Assembly: GCF_958298935.1 (NCBI RefSeq)
Contig: NC_084939.1
Location: forward strand, 26,108,001-26,172,000
DNA: 64,000 nucleotides
From: Phragmites australis
Lineage: Eukaryota; Streptophyta; Magnoliopsida; Poales; Poaceae
Reading direction: 5' to 3'
Under the pieces are notes generated by a model, which was not told the origin of the DNA, made no database searches, and saw only the letters and a program-made list of their open reading frames with translations. The translations under genes and the position numbers were made by a program. Positions 34,721-45,518 of this stretch are shown piece by piece (within the stretch, counting starts at the first letter, position 1; every line of letters begins with the position of its first letter).

Positions 34721-35225
34721 TACCTGGTAACCATCGACAAAAACTCTTACATTATTGCAACCGAACAAAAATAAGTATGTAAAACTACATCTACAATGAA
34801 AAATTCAGTTACGACTACACTATATCTAAAACCTACATCTAATACCTAACATATGTCTAAATACTACATCTAATTACTAAGATATACGTTTAAACAGTAT
34901 CTAATTACTAAGCTATATCTAACCCTAATTAAAAAATTAGATCTACACTCTAACATAAATCTAGTGACTATCCTACCAAGTTTGTAAAAAAATTCTAGAT
35001 CTCGTATCATATCTATGTCAACATTTAACACTATTGGCTATCCTACCAGGTTTATGAAATAATCTGAGAAAAAAATATACCTCTTCTCTCCGGCAGAGCT
35101 TCACCGTAAGTTTCCCCTCTCCCCTCCCCTCTCCTCTCTTCTCCTCTCCTCTTCTCTTGGCTTGGGTGTGGAAGGAAATGAGTGCTGACGTCGGCAGGGC
35201 CGGCACCGCCGGGCTAAATAGCTAG
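34721..35225. other. AT-rich spacer, possible MULE terminal region
   Basis: Short repeated text CTACATCTAATACCTA / CTATATCTAA between 34780 and 34930. A CT-rich run at 35117-35160. No gene. Confidence 0.35.
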
Positions 35226-35228
35226 AAG

Positions 35229-35453
35229 ATCTCGCCCACTCAACGGGCGATACCTTTTGGGTGGGACCGCGCGGCGCCGCACCCACGAAGGTCTCGCCCG
35301 TTCAGCGGGCGAGAACTTCATCTCGCCCAGTGAACGGGCGAGATCTACCTCTCTCCGATTAATTAAATCGCATAAAAACAGTAGACACCTGGGCCCACAG
35401 CATCTCGCCCGTTCAACGGGCGAGACCTTGTTCTCGCCCGTTGAACGGGCGAC
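35229..35453. repeat. Five copies of a TCGCCCGTTCAACGGGCGA palindrome
   Basis: Copies at about 35230-35251, 35291-35314, 35321-35343, 35403-35425 and 35431-35453. Each is a perfect or near-perfect palindrome of about 22 bp with small differences in the centre (CACTCAAC, GTTCAGC, AGTGAAC, GTTCAAC, GTTGAAC). They lie 200-420 bp upstream of the DUF1618 start codon. Confidence 0.9.
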
Positions 35454-35653
35454 GGTAGGTTAGATATGGATTTTTTTTTTGAAAACGTTTATTCTTGAAA
35501 TTATTAAAAATATATATATAAAAAAATTCTCCGTTGAAGGGGCCTCTAACCCTAGCTTCAGGCGCTGCCATCTCCAACAGCCGCCAGCTGCCTCCCGGCG
35601 ATTTCCAACTCCCAGCCACCACACCAGGGGGGCATCCAACCAGTCGAATCCAC

Positions 35654-37268
35654 ATGTCTTCGTGCCGCCGCCGTCCCGACTGGGTCCTCCTCAACATCCA
35701 TGCCGTCGCCGGCTTCCACAGCAACGGTACCACCGCCAGAGATAGCACCAGGAACGGGAAGACCATCGAGGTATCACTCTGCCCCGCGCTCCCACCACAC
35801 CCCTCCAACCTGTTCGTGCACAGCTCCGATATGAACGTGTGCGTGCCCCCGGTTATCGTCTGCACGGTGGACGACCTACTCCTCCTACGCGTCAACATGG
35901 GGTGTGGACCCTTCTCCCTCTCGCCTGTGGACTGCGACTATTTCATCTACCGGGCTCACGCCAGTCGCCCGTCGCTTGAGAGGCTGCAGCGCCCGCACCC
36001 TTTCTTCCAGAACTCCGACGTGGGCCTCCTTCCTCGTCCGGATGGCCACTACACCGTCGCCGCGTTGATTGCCATAGGCCCTGTTCACCAGTACGTACTC
36101 CACTTGTTCCACTCTAAGATCTCGAGCTGGAGTTGCAGCACACTGTCTGTGAAGGCGCCACAGAGGGAGTTCCCAGTGAAAATCCCCAGTCACTCGGGTC
36201 GGCTTCATCATCATTTGACAACCACCGTGATCACCATCGGAGGTGAAGGTGGTACTATGGGCTGGGTCGACCTTTGGCGTGGCATCCTCTTCTGCGATGT
36301 TCTCGACAACAAGCCCTCCCTCCGTGGTGTGTCACTTCCCTTGCCGTTGAAGGAGATGAGCTATAACAATGGCATGGGAATGAAATTAGGCGCTGCTGGG
36401 CAACGCCGTGGCATTGCCTTCATCAGAGACAAGGGCTGCCTCAAGTTTGTTCACTTGGAAATTAGTGACGTTCGTCTTCCCGGCTACGATGATGAAACAG
36501 GAGCGCCCTCTTTCCGAACGGATGACTGGGCGGTCACCACATGGACCAACACAAAGATGACTGACTCCTTTGAGGATTGGCACCAGGACTACATGGTCCA
36601 AGCTTCGGACATCACAATCGACAACCCAGCGATTTCAGAGGTGCTGGAATCTGGGTTGCTGCGCAAACCACGGGGCAATGGGGCTGCAGCAGAGGAGCTA
36701 GCCTTGCAGAACCTCTCGATGTATCAGCCCGCTCCCTGCGTGAACGGTAAAGATGTTGTTTACTTGGTGGCCAGGGAGAAATTTATGCACCCGAAGGCAT
36801 GGATTCTCGCTGTTGACATGGAGAATAGCGAACTGCAAGCTGTAGTAGAGTTTGGCGCTCAAATACATCTTGGTGCAACTGTCATCTATTGCCCTAGTAG
36901 CATCTCCAAGTATACGAATCCTGCGAAGTACATTAATCCGTCAACTACCCCAGGTAATTAGCTTCTTGTATTATTGCTGCAAATGCCTGCTCCTCTGACT
37001 TCCATCTGCTTGGTGTTTAATTAATTATCCATTATAATTAATACTGTACTGATATATGCTCAACAAATTTCGGTCGTGGCATCTGTCAGTGAAATTCTTT
37101 TGTCATCTGTTTCGTTTCTTATTAATTATCCTTTGTAATTCATTTGGTTCTACATTGACATTTGTTTCTCTTGTGTATTGCTATACTGCTTTGAGTATAA
37201 GCTTTCCAAGAAATTGTTGGTTAATTCTGCTGCGTGTTAGTTGTTTCCTTAATGCAGTTGAGTCTTAG
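35654..37268 (+). CDS. DUF1618 family protein (grass-expanded)
   Basis: CDS 35654-36953 joined to 37258-37268 gives 436 residues. The N-terminus MSSCRRRPDWVLLNIHAV and the central blocks (GWVDLWRGILFCDVL; MSYNNGMGMKLGAA; DWAVTTWT) are those of the DUF1618 family, which is abundant in grasses and of unknown biochemical role. The frame is open further upstream to 35534 but has no ATG there, so ATG 35654 is preferred. The first exon ends at a GTAATT donor (36954); acceptor AATGCAG then adds V-E-S and TAG. No signal peptide or transmembrane segment is evident. The palindrome array at 35229-35453 lies in its promoter region. An alternative is read-through into the intron with a stop at 36959-36961, two residues later. 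Confidence 0.85.
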
Positions 37269-38300
37269 CAGCGCACGAGCCCACAACTCCATGTGTGCGA
37301 GCCGTGCCGTAGAAGTAGTGCTAGCGTGGCGAGTGTCGCACGTCCGAAGTCGGGCCTTGCACGGCGAATCCGGATCGTGGCCTAGAGTCACGGCATGCCT
37401 TTCAGTTTTGCATGTAACAGAGTCAATAAGAGGAGAAAACCAGAAAACAAACGGGTAACAGTACACCCGCAAAAATTCTCTGTCTTCCACCTTCCGTTCG
37501 TGAGTGTTCGTGAGCTCGAGAGAGTCCGCGAGATCGAGAGTTTCCCTGTCAGAAATGGCTGGTGATGAGACTCTTTATCATTTATTCCACCTCAATTAGC
37601 AATCTTACAAATGGTTGCACAATTAGATAGATATTAGGGGTAGCGGACATGGTTGAAATTGCACAACTAGATATTACGGGCAGTGGACGTAGTTGAAAAT
37701 ATAACTAGTGTCATGTGTCGGTTAATGTGGCCCAGCCTTAGGTCCATGATGATGCGCATTGTTCTGAAGGATTATGTTTCCTTTGTACCTACTACCATGT
37801 TGATTTTAGTAACGAATGTGAAGATATAAAGATAAGGATAAGACAGAGTGCAAATGCAACAATTTCTTAGGAAGGCTTTGTTGCATATGAATTGAAATGA
37901 TGTTTCCTTGCTAAAGGAAAACATTTTATTTTATCTACAACCTACTCCAGCAAGGTACATGTCCTATTGAGATTATGCTTCCTTTGAACCCAGTTGAATT
38001 TAGTAGCGTTTGTGAAGCTACCATGATAAACATATATGGAAATGCAACTATTTTTTGGGAAAGCTCTGTTGTATCTAAAATTCTCAATGAAAGTGATGTT
38101 TCCTTTCAAAAAAGAAAGATGTACTTTATAAGCTTCTTGTTTCACCAAGTATTTATGTTGTTTCATTGTGTGCTATAACAGTTGAGAAGGGTCCTGCGGG
38201 ATTAAATGATCAAGACAGTGCTGCGGAGTAATTTGTGCTCCAATGATGTGCGTGATGCTCACTTGCCAGGGGTGTTTTAATAATCTTAGTGTTCACAGTG
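37269..38300 (+). other. DUF1618 3' UTR or intergenic DNA with a diverged duplication
   Basis: A block of about 150 bp occurs twice: 37762-37915 and 37969-38115 share GATTATGyTTCCTTTG, AGTAnCG-TTGTGAAG, AAATGCAACnATTT and GATGTTTCCTT. Coding potential is poor. Confidence 0.5.
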
Positions 38301-40356
38301 ATCTCATGATGTCACTTGTGACATATGTATAGAAGTAAGGTTGGAGGACCTATGCTTGTGAATTTATGTTTGCCTTTCTAAGTCGAACCAGCTTGTGGTC
38401 ATGAAGTCACCGTTAAAGAATTGGTTGTTCTTTTGTGATTTATTTGCTTGCTACTCAAAACACTTTTATATAGTGGGTGATTCGCACTTTTGGCTCTTCG
38501 GTTCTGATTCTGCACATTTGCCACCGGAAAGATCCTAAACTCATGCATATATGCCACCAGAATCGTCAACAATGTGCTCTAGCTGCCCCCGAGTGTAAAG
38601 ATGCTTAACACCGTCAATTTAACACCTCAATATATGCTGCAGCGCGCATATTTAGGGTATGTTTGATTGTCTGTATGAGTTTTCATAGAGCTGCGACACA
38701 TATCTTGGATGAGTAGAAGCAGGCTGAGGGAAGCTATATTTTGAGAAAAAAAAAGAATGTTGGTAGGCCAGTGCTGCGGATGCAGGCCGAGTTGGGTTTT
38801 TGATTGGTTGGCCGTAGGGGGTTGGGGGTTGGATGCGTTGTGAAGCTAATAGGTTGTTTGTTTCACATGGTTATGATGATCATACACCTAAGGTGTGGTG
38901 TGCTTACCCTCTTACCCTGAGTTTTGATGGAATGGATTTCACTAAATCCTCAGAGCACATGCACATGACAGTTATATGATGCACTTTTTCATGTGCTTGA
39001 TCACCCTACATGAATTAATTGACTTGTTTCGCAAATTATGAACATGTTTTGGTTGTCCTTCCACATGACAAACAAATATAGGCCAAGTATTGACTAACAT
39101 CGCGAACCAACCATATTAGCAACATACACCATATTTGTAATAAGCATGCAAGAGAGTAGCAATATCATGGCCACCCAACAAGTTTACACAACAAATTGTT
39201 TAACAATACCAGTAGAGCTCATCTTCTTCCTAGTGAACTGGTAAATGAGACTAATTCATTTGCGGCTGCGTCAAAAAAAGAAGGAACACATTACTTTGCC
39301 ACGAAACTAAGAACTTGTACAATCAGCACGGTATGCCTTCCACTAGAAGTTATCTGCTACTACAAAACAGAGTTTAAACATGTCCAAATCACAAAATGGG
39401 GGATGAATCATGTTTTTTTTGTTGTTCTTGCAATGTTCGTGCAAAATCCAAGAGAGGCCTGATGACTTCTCCATCCTGCAAAATCCAAGAAATGAGTAGG
39501 CGGTTTCTTTTTGAATTACTCATAATATGTATGATATGAACTCAAAGATCTTTGTTAAATTGCTACATAAAAACGGGCGTCTTTCAACATGATTTAGTGG
39601 TTAGGTTATGTCATAGGTTCAAATCAAATTTTTGTTATGCTATCACAGATATGGTTCCTACTTCAGAAAATTCAGAAGTTCAACCCTCTCATGGTCCCCA
39701 CACAGATTTTTCATTATCTCAACCTATCCTGGAAGATATGTATACTTGTCTCTAAATTAGAGGAAGATATGGTCAACAAACCAGATAATTTATATGCTTG
39801 TCTTTAAATTAGTGGAAGATAGGTCAACAAACCAGATAATTCTTATCGTACTTTATATTCATGCTTTGCAATTACATATGGCCATAGCAAAGTGTAACCT
39901 ATGCAACAAACCAGAAAAACCAGAATTTGCTTCTCCACCGGAAGCACGCACACATCGTTGCAGGAGGCAGTCTGTAGGACTAATATTCAAAACAAATTTC
40001 TGATTGAACTTGCATTAAATTGGCATACCTATCCACATTTGCATCAAAACTTTTGTTTTATCAGTTTTGATTGCACCACGCAACAGCAAAGATCAGAATT
40101 CATCACCAATTTGATCCCACCTAAGTGTTGAAACTTCAAAGTACCCAAATCTATCAACTATTCAATAAAAATAGGCAATTTTTGCATCGTCATACGACAA
40201 GGAGAAAAAGGGAAGAATTTTTGCTTCCATTTTTTGAACTGGATTGCCTTTTCTTAATCATCAAAAGAGAGGCAGGAATTGGAAAATTACCGTTTTGGCT
40301 TTACCTCATTTTGCCCATGCTTTTATGGTTGAAACTGACGCCTGTGACTCGGCATT
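38301..40356. other. Intergenic region, with a ~50-bp tandem duplication at 39741-39841
   Basis: 39741-39790 and 39791-39841 are near-identical (TTGTCTyTAAATTAGnGGAAG ... CAAACCAGATAATT). No gene or clear transposon end recognised. The target site of the Tat-like element (GCATT, 40352-40356) closes the region. Confidence 0.4.
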
Positions 40357-41793
40357 TGTCGGATGATTAACTCCTGTCGCAGGGATCCCGAGAGACCCTT
40401 TTTTAGAGATTCGGCCGGGGGGATGATCCTGAATAAGTTCGTCGGAGAAATAAATGGGAATGAATGCAACGGCCGGTGGTGGGGGTGTTGACCTAGTGCA
40501 AGAAGAAGTAAATGCACCGGAATTTAGACAGGTTCGGGCCGTACGGGGGCGTAATACCCTACTCCTGTATGGATGCTATAACTGTCCCAAGGATGTTACT
40601 GGTTACAAGAATATGGGCCTATCTAAGAGCTTGGAGCTCCTTGTTCTTCGGCTGGAACTGGGCTCAGCCTTCCTCACAGTGTTTCTCTTGCGCTGTGTTC
40701 TTCGTGTCGGCTCTTGGTCTCTATTTTGCTATTCTTCGTCTCTTGTTCTGTCGCCCCCTTGCTTCTGTGCCGCCGGCTGTTTTAAGTACTCGCCGGCCGC
40801 GACATGCCCTGAACGGAAGGAGGGGGCTCGAGTTCTGAGATACCATAAATGGAAGGGGCGTCATCATTTCTTCTGGGCGAAGTGACCGGGGGTGGAAAAT
40901 GCGTCGCACGCCCGGTCACCCGTCACCATAAATGCCTTGGCAACGGGCGCCGTGGAGAGGGCCCACCGGGCAGCCGCAGAGCAACCCGGCGTGCTCGCCC
41001 TGTCTTGTTCCCCTGCCACAGCAGCGCGGCAAACGAAATGTCTTGATCCTTACGACGTTATCCTGAGACAAGCCGGATGGCACGGGACGGGACCCGTGCA
41101 ATTAATGATCACACGCCTCTCTGCCAAAATATGGTAGGAACTGACGCTGAGCGCGGCGGGAGCAGTTAGAGGTGTCAGGCCACGCACGCTCATTAAATGC
41201 GGTCTCGGGTCTCTGACTGGTTGACACCTCATCGGTAGGCCCCTCGGGGGTCTTTCTGGGTCGTCGGGGTACCGAGTGCTCGGGGGTACTGTTCACATCC
41301 CCGAGCACTCTCTCCCGAGAATGCCTATCCTTGTCCTCGAGATGCCGGGTGCTCGGGGGTATTGTTCACCTCCCCGAGCACTTTCTCCCGAGCACTCTTG
41401 AACGGACCCTCGGGGAACCGGGTGCTCGGGGGCTGCCGCGTGCAGCCCCGAGCACTCTCTCCCGAGCACTCTTGTACGGATCCTCAGGGAATCGAGTACT
41501 CGGGAGCTGCTGCACGCAGCCCCGAGCACTCTCTCCTGGAACTTAGCTCTTCTGATCGTCGGGGGACTAGGGTGCTCAGGGGTGGCCGGACACCTCCCCG
41601 AGCACTTTCTTCTCGGTACTTGGATTCCGTGGATCATCGGGGTACTCGGGGGCCGCCGACCGGCCCCGAGCACCTTCTCCCGGGACTTGACCTTTTCTCA
41701 TCCTACAGGAGAGACCTCGCGGGATGACGCCATGTGGCGGATGGCTGGCCTGGTCTCGGGATTCGGGGACCCCTGGTTCCTGATACACCGACA
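40357..41793 (-). repeat. 3' LTR of the Tat-like element
   Basis: 1437 bp. Contains a GTGCTCGGGGG...CCCCGAGCAC hairpin array at 41262-41690. The abutting plus-strand text GTAGCCCCCGGGTCC is the complement of the polypurine tract. Confidence 0.93.
41262..41690. repeat. Tandem hairpin array in the 3' LTR
   Basis: About five units of 60-90 bp, each with GTGCTCGGGG on one arm and CCCCGAGCAC on the other, separated by 12-20 bp loops such as GCTGCCGCGTGCAG. The paired array is at 54719-55150. Confidence 0.85.
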
Positions 41794-42170
41794 GTAGCCC
41801 CCGGGTCCATTGGCAGGCGATGACCCAGAGACTGCGGATGGGCCCTTCGTCGCGAACGAGGCCGAAGCTGGCGTGGACGCCACGTGGCAAGCTTTCAGAA
41901 GGTGGCCCCTTCGATCCGGGCCTTTGGTACGGCCCGACGGGGAGCTGAATGGACACGCGTCCACACAACTCCCGAAGGGTATGACAACGGGACGGGCGGT
42001 GCGTGATGACAGAGCAGGCGGCACGCGCGGCAGTCGCGCAAATCGACGAAAATACGCCTGGCAACTGCTGACACCGTACGACCTGTGGGAGACTCGCCTG
42101 GCAGTTGCGTCGATCGAGGAAACCGTCCCGCCGAGTGTGCTGTGGCAGGAGACGTTTGAATTCCCTGAGG

Positions 42171-42177
42171 TATAAAA
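42171..42177 (+). promoter_or_regulatory. TATA box of the antisense gene
   Basis: TATAAAA on the plus strand, 150 bp upstream of the ATG at 42327 and outside the LTR. A C-rich leader with a C10 run (42311-42320) follows. Confidence 0.65.
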
Positions 42178-42326
42178 GGAGGAGGGGAGCGAACCGCCCT
42201 CCTCTTTATGCCATCTCGTGATCCAGCCCTTGCTTTCCTCACGCTCTTGAGCCCTTAGAATCTCCCTAGGCGATCAGAGCACATCTCCCTCTCCACCGTC
42301 CAGACCTTCTCCCCCCCCCCGACGAA

Positions 42327-45300
42327 ATGACGAGAGCTGGAGGAAGCCACCGCGACAGGACTCCAGACTGCGTGCTGCCGAAGTCTCACCTGATGAACGA
42401 AGAGGCGGCGGGGAAGATCAGGAAGTTGTTGGTCCCCGAGGGCCAGCAGGGGGCCCTGGTGGTGATGCCGGCGAGCTTCCCGCCGGCGACGACCCGCCCG
42501 GGGCGCATCGTCCTGTTCACCTCTTTCGTGGTGGCCGGGCTGGTGCCGCCGTTCTCCACGTTTTTTCTTCAAATCCTCGACACCTACGAAATTCAGCTGG
42601 TGCACCTGAGCCCCAATTCGGTCGTCATCCTGGCGGTCTTCGCTCACTTCTGCGAGATGTTCGTGGGAGTGCAGCCATCGGTGACACTCTTCCGGCATTT
42701 CTTCGCGCTGCGATCTGCCGGGAAGAAGAGGGATTTCTCCACCGCGGACGTCGCGGGGTGCTGCAGCTTCTGGCTGCGGGATGGCCTGGGGGAGTGATAC
42801 ATCCCCCAAGTGCTGCGAAGCAAGTGGGAGGAGTGGCGGCGCGATTGGTTCTACGTCGACGTCGACCCCCACGACCGTCTCACCCTGCCGAAGGTGGCGG
42901 CGGAGCCCCAGAAGGCGACTTGGGAGGTACCGCCGCCGATGGACGCGCGGCTGGAGCCAGTCTTGGAGCTCATCGGGTTCCTGCGCGACACCGGGCTCAC
43001 CTTGGTGATGGTGGTGGCGGACTTCCTACGCCGCCGCCTGGCGCCCCTACGGGAGGGGGCCCGGCCTTGCTGGCTCTACACCGGCCCTGAGGACATCAAC
43101 CGGACCCAAATCGGTGAGGACTGGGACCTGGGCACGGCGGAGTTGAGGGGCATGCTCCGGGTGGTGACCGGGGTGGATGAGATGAGCCGGGCGGAGCTCC
43201 CGTGGAAAGAAATGGCGCTCTGCGCCAATCCTGAGCGGGTGGCGATCCAGGCGAAGCTACCGGAGTTTGACGCCCAGGGGTTGGTCGACCGGCCGAGGCG
43301 CCGGAGTCCCGAGGCCACTGAGATCCCCGGGTTGGATGAGGCGGCTGGCGAGGGGGCCGCAAGCGGTCCGGCGCGGACTGGTGGCCCGGGCGCCGCGAGC
43401 GGCGAGCCGCAGGCCAGCAGTGGGGCCGCTGCGGGCAGCAGCCGTCGCACCGGAGGAGGAGGCACCACCGGCAGCAGAGCGGCACCGGTACCGGAGGACC
43501 TGGGGAAGCACCCCCGGCTCTTCACTCCTGTGCTAGAGTCGCAGCCGTCGCCGTCGGCGGGGGCGGCATTTGCGATTCTGGAACAGCGCCTTGTTCGGCT
43601 TGGGCCCGATCCGGCACCCGGAGACCATGCGACGGCCCCGCAGAACCCCCGGTGGAAGAGGAGGAGGGAGGACTCCAGGCCGGCGCCATCGAGCCCGGAG
43701 TTCAGGATTCCGGCAGCACGATGGCAGTACCGAAGACCCACAACCGCGTAAGTCTTGTCCTTCATTCTTTCTTGGGCGTGCTTTGCCCGAACTAAGTTCT
43801 GGATTTCGATTTTGATCTTTGTCCTTCTCCTGCAGGCCGCCTACGGGCGCCACTGAGGGCCAGGGGCGGCCGGAGGCGCTGAGGCCGGCGCTAGCCCCCG
43901 AGCCGAGCGCGCCCGAGCCGAGTGCGCCGGCAGAGCCAGGGCTGGCAAGTGCGGCGGCGGAGCCGGGGCAAGCGGACAAGGCAGCGGGGACGGGGCCGAC
44001 GGACGCGGTGACGGAGCCGGAGCCAGCGGACGCGGCAGCAGAGCCGGGGCCGGTGGACGCGGCGGCGGTGCTGGGGCCGGCGGACGTGGCGACCGAGAGG
44101 GGGCCGGCGGATGCGGCGGCTGAGACAGAGACGCAGCCACCGCCCGAGTGTCCGGCGCGGTCCGAGCCCGCCCCAAGCGCGCCGAGCGCGGGGCTGGCGA
44201 CCGCGTGGCAATTTTTGGGGACCCCGAGCCCCCCGGGGGAGGCTCGCAGGGGACCCAGCGCCCAGCCGCCGCCCATCCAACCTGCTGAACCTCTCCCGGT
44301 CGTGCTGGGGAGCACCCGGGAGATGATCGGGCGGCTGGAGGCGGCCGTAGCGGAGGAGATGGCGCGGCGAGAGGTAGAGCTCGCCGCTCTGGCCGCGGAA
44401 AGAGCGCAGCTCGCCGCGGCGCACGCCACTAATGAGGACGAGCGGTGCGCCACGGAGGAGGGCCGGAAGGCCTTGGAGGAGGCCCGCGCGGAGGTTGCAC
44501 AGGAGCGGAAGTTCTAGAGGACACCCGCGCGGAGGTTGCGTGGGAGCGGGAAGTCGCCACCCGCCTGGCCGAGGCGTCGCGGCCGCAGGCTGCTGAGGCC
44601 CTTGCCAGGGAGAGGCACGCGCAGGAGCAGGAGGAGGCGGCGGGGAACCGCGAGAGGGCAGTGGAGGCCCTCCAGGCTGATCTAGCTCGCGAGAAAGGCG
44701 AAGTCGACCGGACCCGCGCCGAGCTCCAGCACTTTGCGGCGGAACTCCAGGACGTCGATGGGGATCTGCAACGCCGGGAGGAGGACATCGTGATCTGGGA
44801 GACCGACACTGAGATAACGACGGCGGACTTGGGCGCCCACGAGGACCTGTTGGCCCGTCGGGAGGCGGAGGCTACCGAGGCAGCGGCGGCCGCTGCTGCT
44901 AGAGAGGAGCGAATCGCCAAGTCCGAGGCGGAGCTGGCCGCCCGCGAGCAGGCCTTGTCCGTCCTGGTGGGGCAGGTAAAGATGGCTGCGAGTCATGCAC
45001 CTGGTGCCGACTCTTCTGGCGCGGTCGGGGGCCAGGGGCTCGAGGAACGGCTGTGGATAGCGAAGGAGGAGCTCGAGGCCGCCTTGGTCGCGCGGGCCAG
45101 CCTGCAGCTGATGCTGGAGGACACCCTCCGGCGGATGCAGCGGTCCGTGGCGGTGGCTGGACTCGGGCAACTCATCGTGGAGACGAAGGGGGGAGGCCCT
45201 GGCCGGTACGCCCTAGGCTTCCAGCAGGTCTGCGAGGGCCTCGAGGCGCTGCCCTGGGCCGTCCAGGAACTCGCCGCCTGGGAGGGGCGTGGCTTGGCCC

Positions 45301-45518
45301 AAGCAGTGGCCGAACACGTCCTGGCTTGCTACCGGAGCCGAGACCCGAACTTCCCGCTGGAGCCAGCTCGGGAAGGGGTGGTTGAAGCCGAGGAGGAGGC
45401 CGCCCGGGAGGTAGTTCGGAGCACCGCCGCCGCGGTGGCGGCCGGCTTCAAGCGGGAGGTGCCGCCGCCCCCAGTCCCGAGGAGCGGCCATGAAGGCTCT
45501 GACTCCGACTCCGACTAG
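42327..45518 (+). pseudogene. Antisense ORF of the Tat-like element (Transposase_28-like, coiled coil)
   Basis: Two exons, 42327-43747 and 43836-45518, with a clean intron (donor GTAAGT, acceptor CTCCTGCAG). Near 1034 codons if two lesions are ignored: a TGA at 42795-42797 and a one-base deletion near 44505-44515, in a GAGCGGAAG tract whose downstream neighbour reads GAGCGGGAAG. The N-terminal part (VVAGLVPPFSTFFLQILDTY; LSPNSVVILAVFAHFCEMFV) resembles the 'putative gypsy type transposon' domain (PF04195) found in grass elements. The middle is Pro/Ala/Glu-rich with A-E-P repeats. The next ~300 residues are Arg/Glu/Ala coiled coil. The C-terminus has a conserved block (AVAEHVLACYRSRDPNFPLE) and ends DSDSD. 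Its role is unknown; it is not needed for the standard retrotransposition enzymes. The intron, TATA box and plus orientation show it was expressed separately from gag-pol. Confidence 0.82.
43748..43835 (+). other. Intron of the antisense ORF
   Basis: 88 bp, GT...AG, T-rich before the acceptor. Splicing keeps the frame (phase 2) and avoids a TAA at 43749-43751. Confidence 0.8.

Noticed and set aside
35534..35653. 40-residue N-terminal extension of DUF1618
   Set aside because: The open frame upstream begins with TTG and has no ATG; the conserved family start is at 35654.
43076..44453. Long minus ORFs opposite the antisense gene
   Set aside because: Ser/Ala/Pro-rich shadows in GC-rich DNA; pol domains are absent there.
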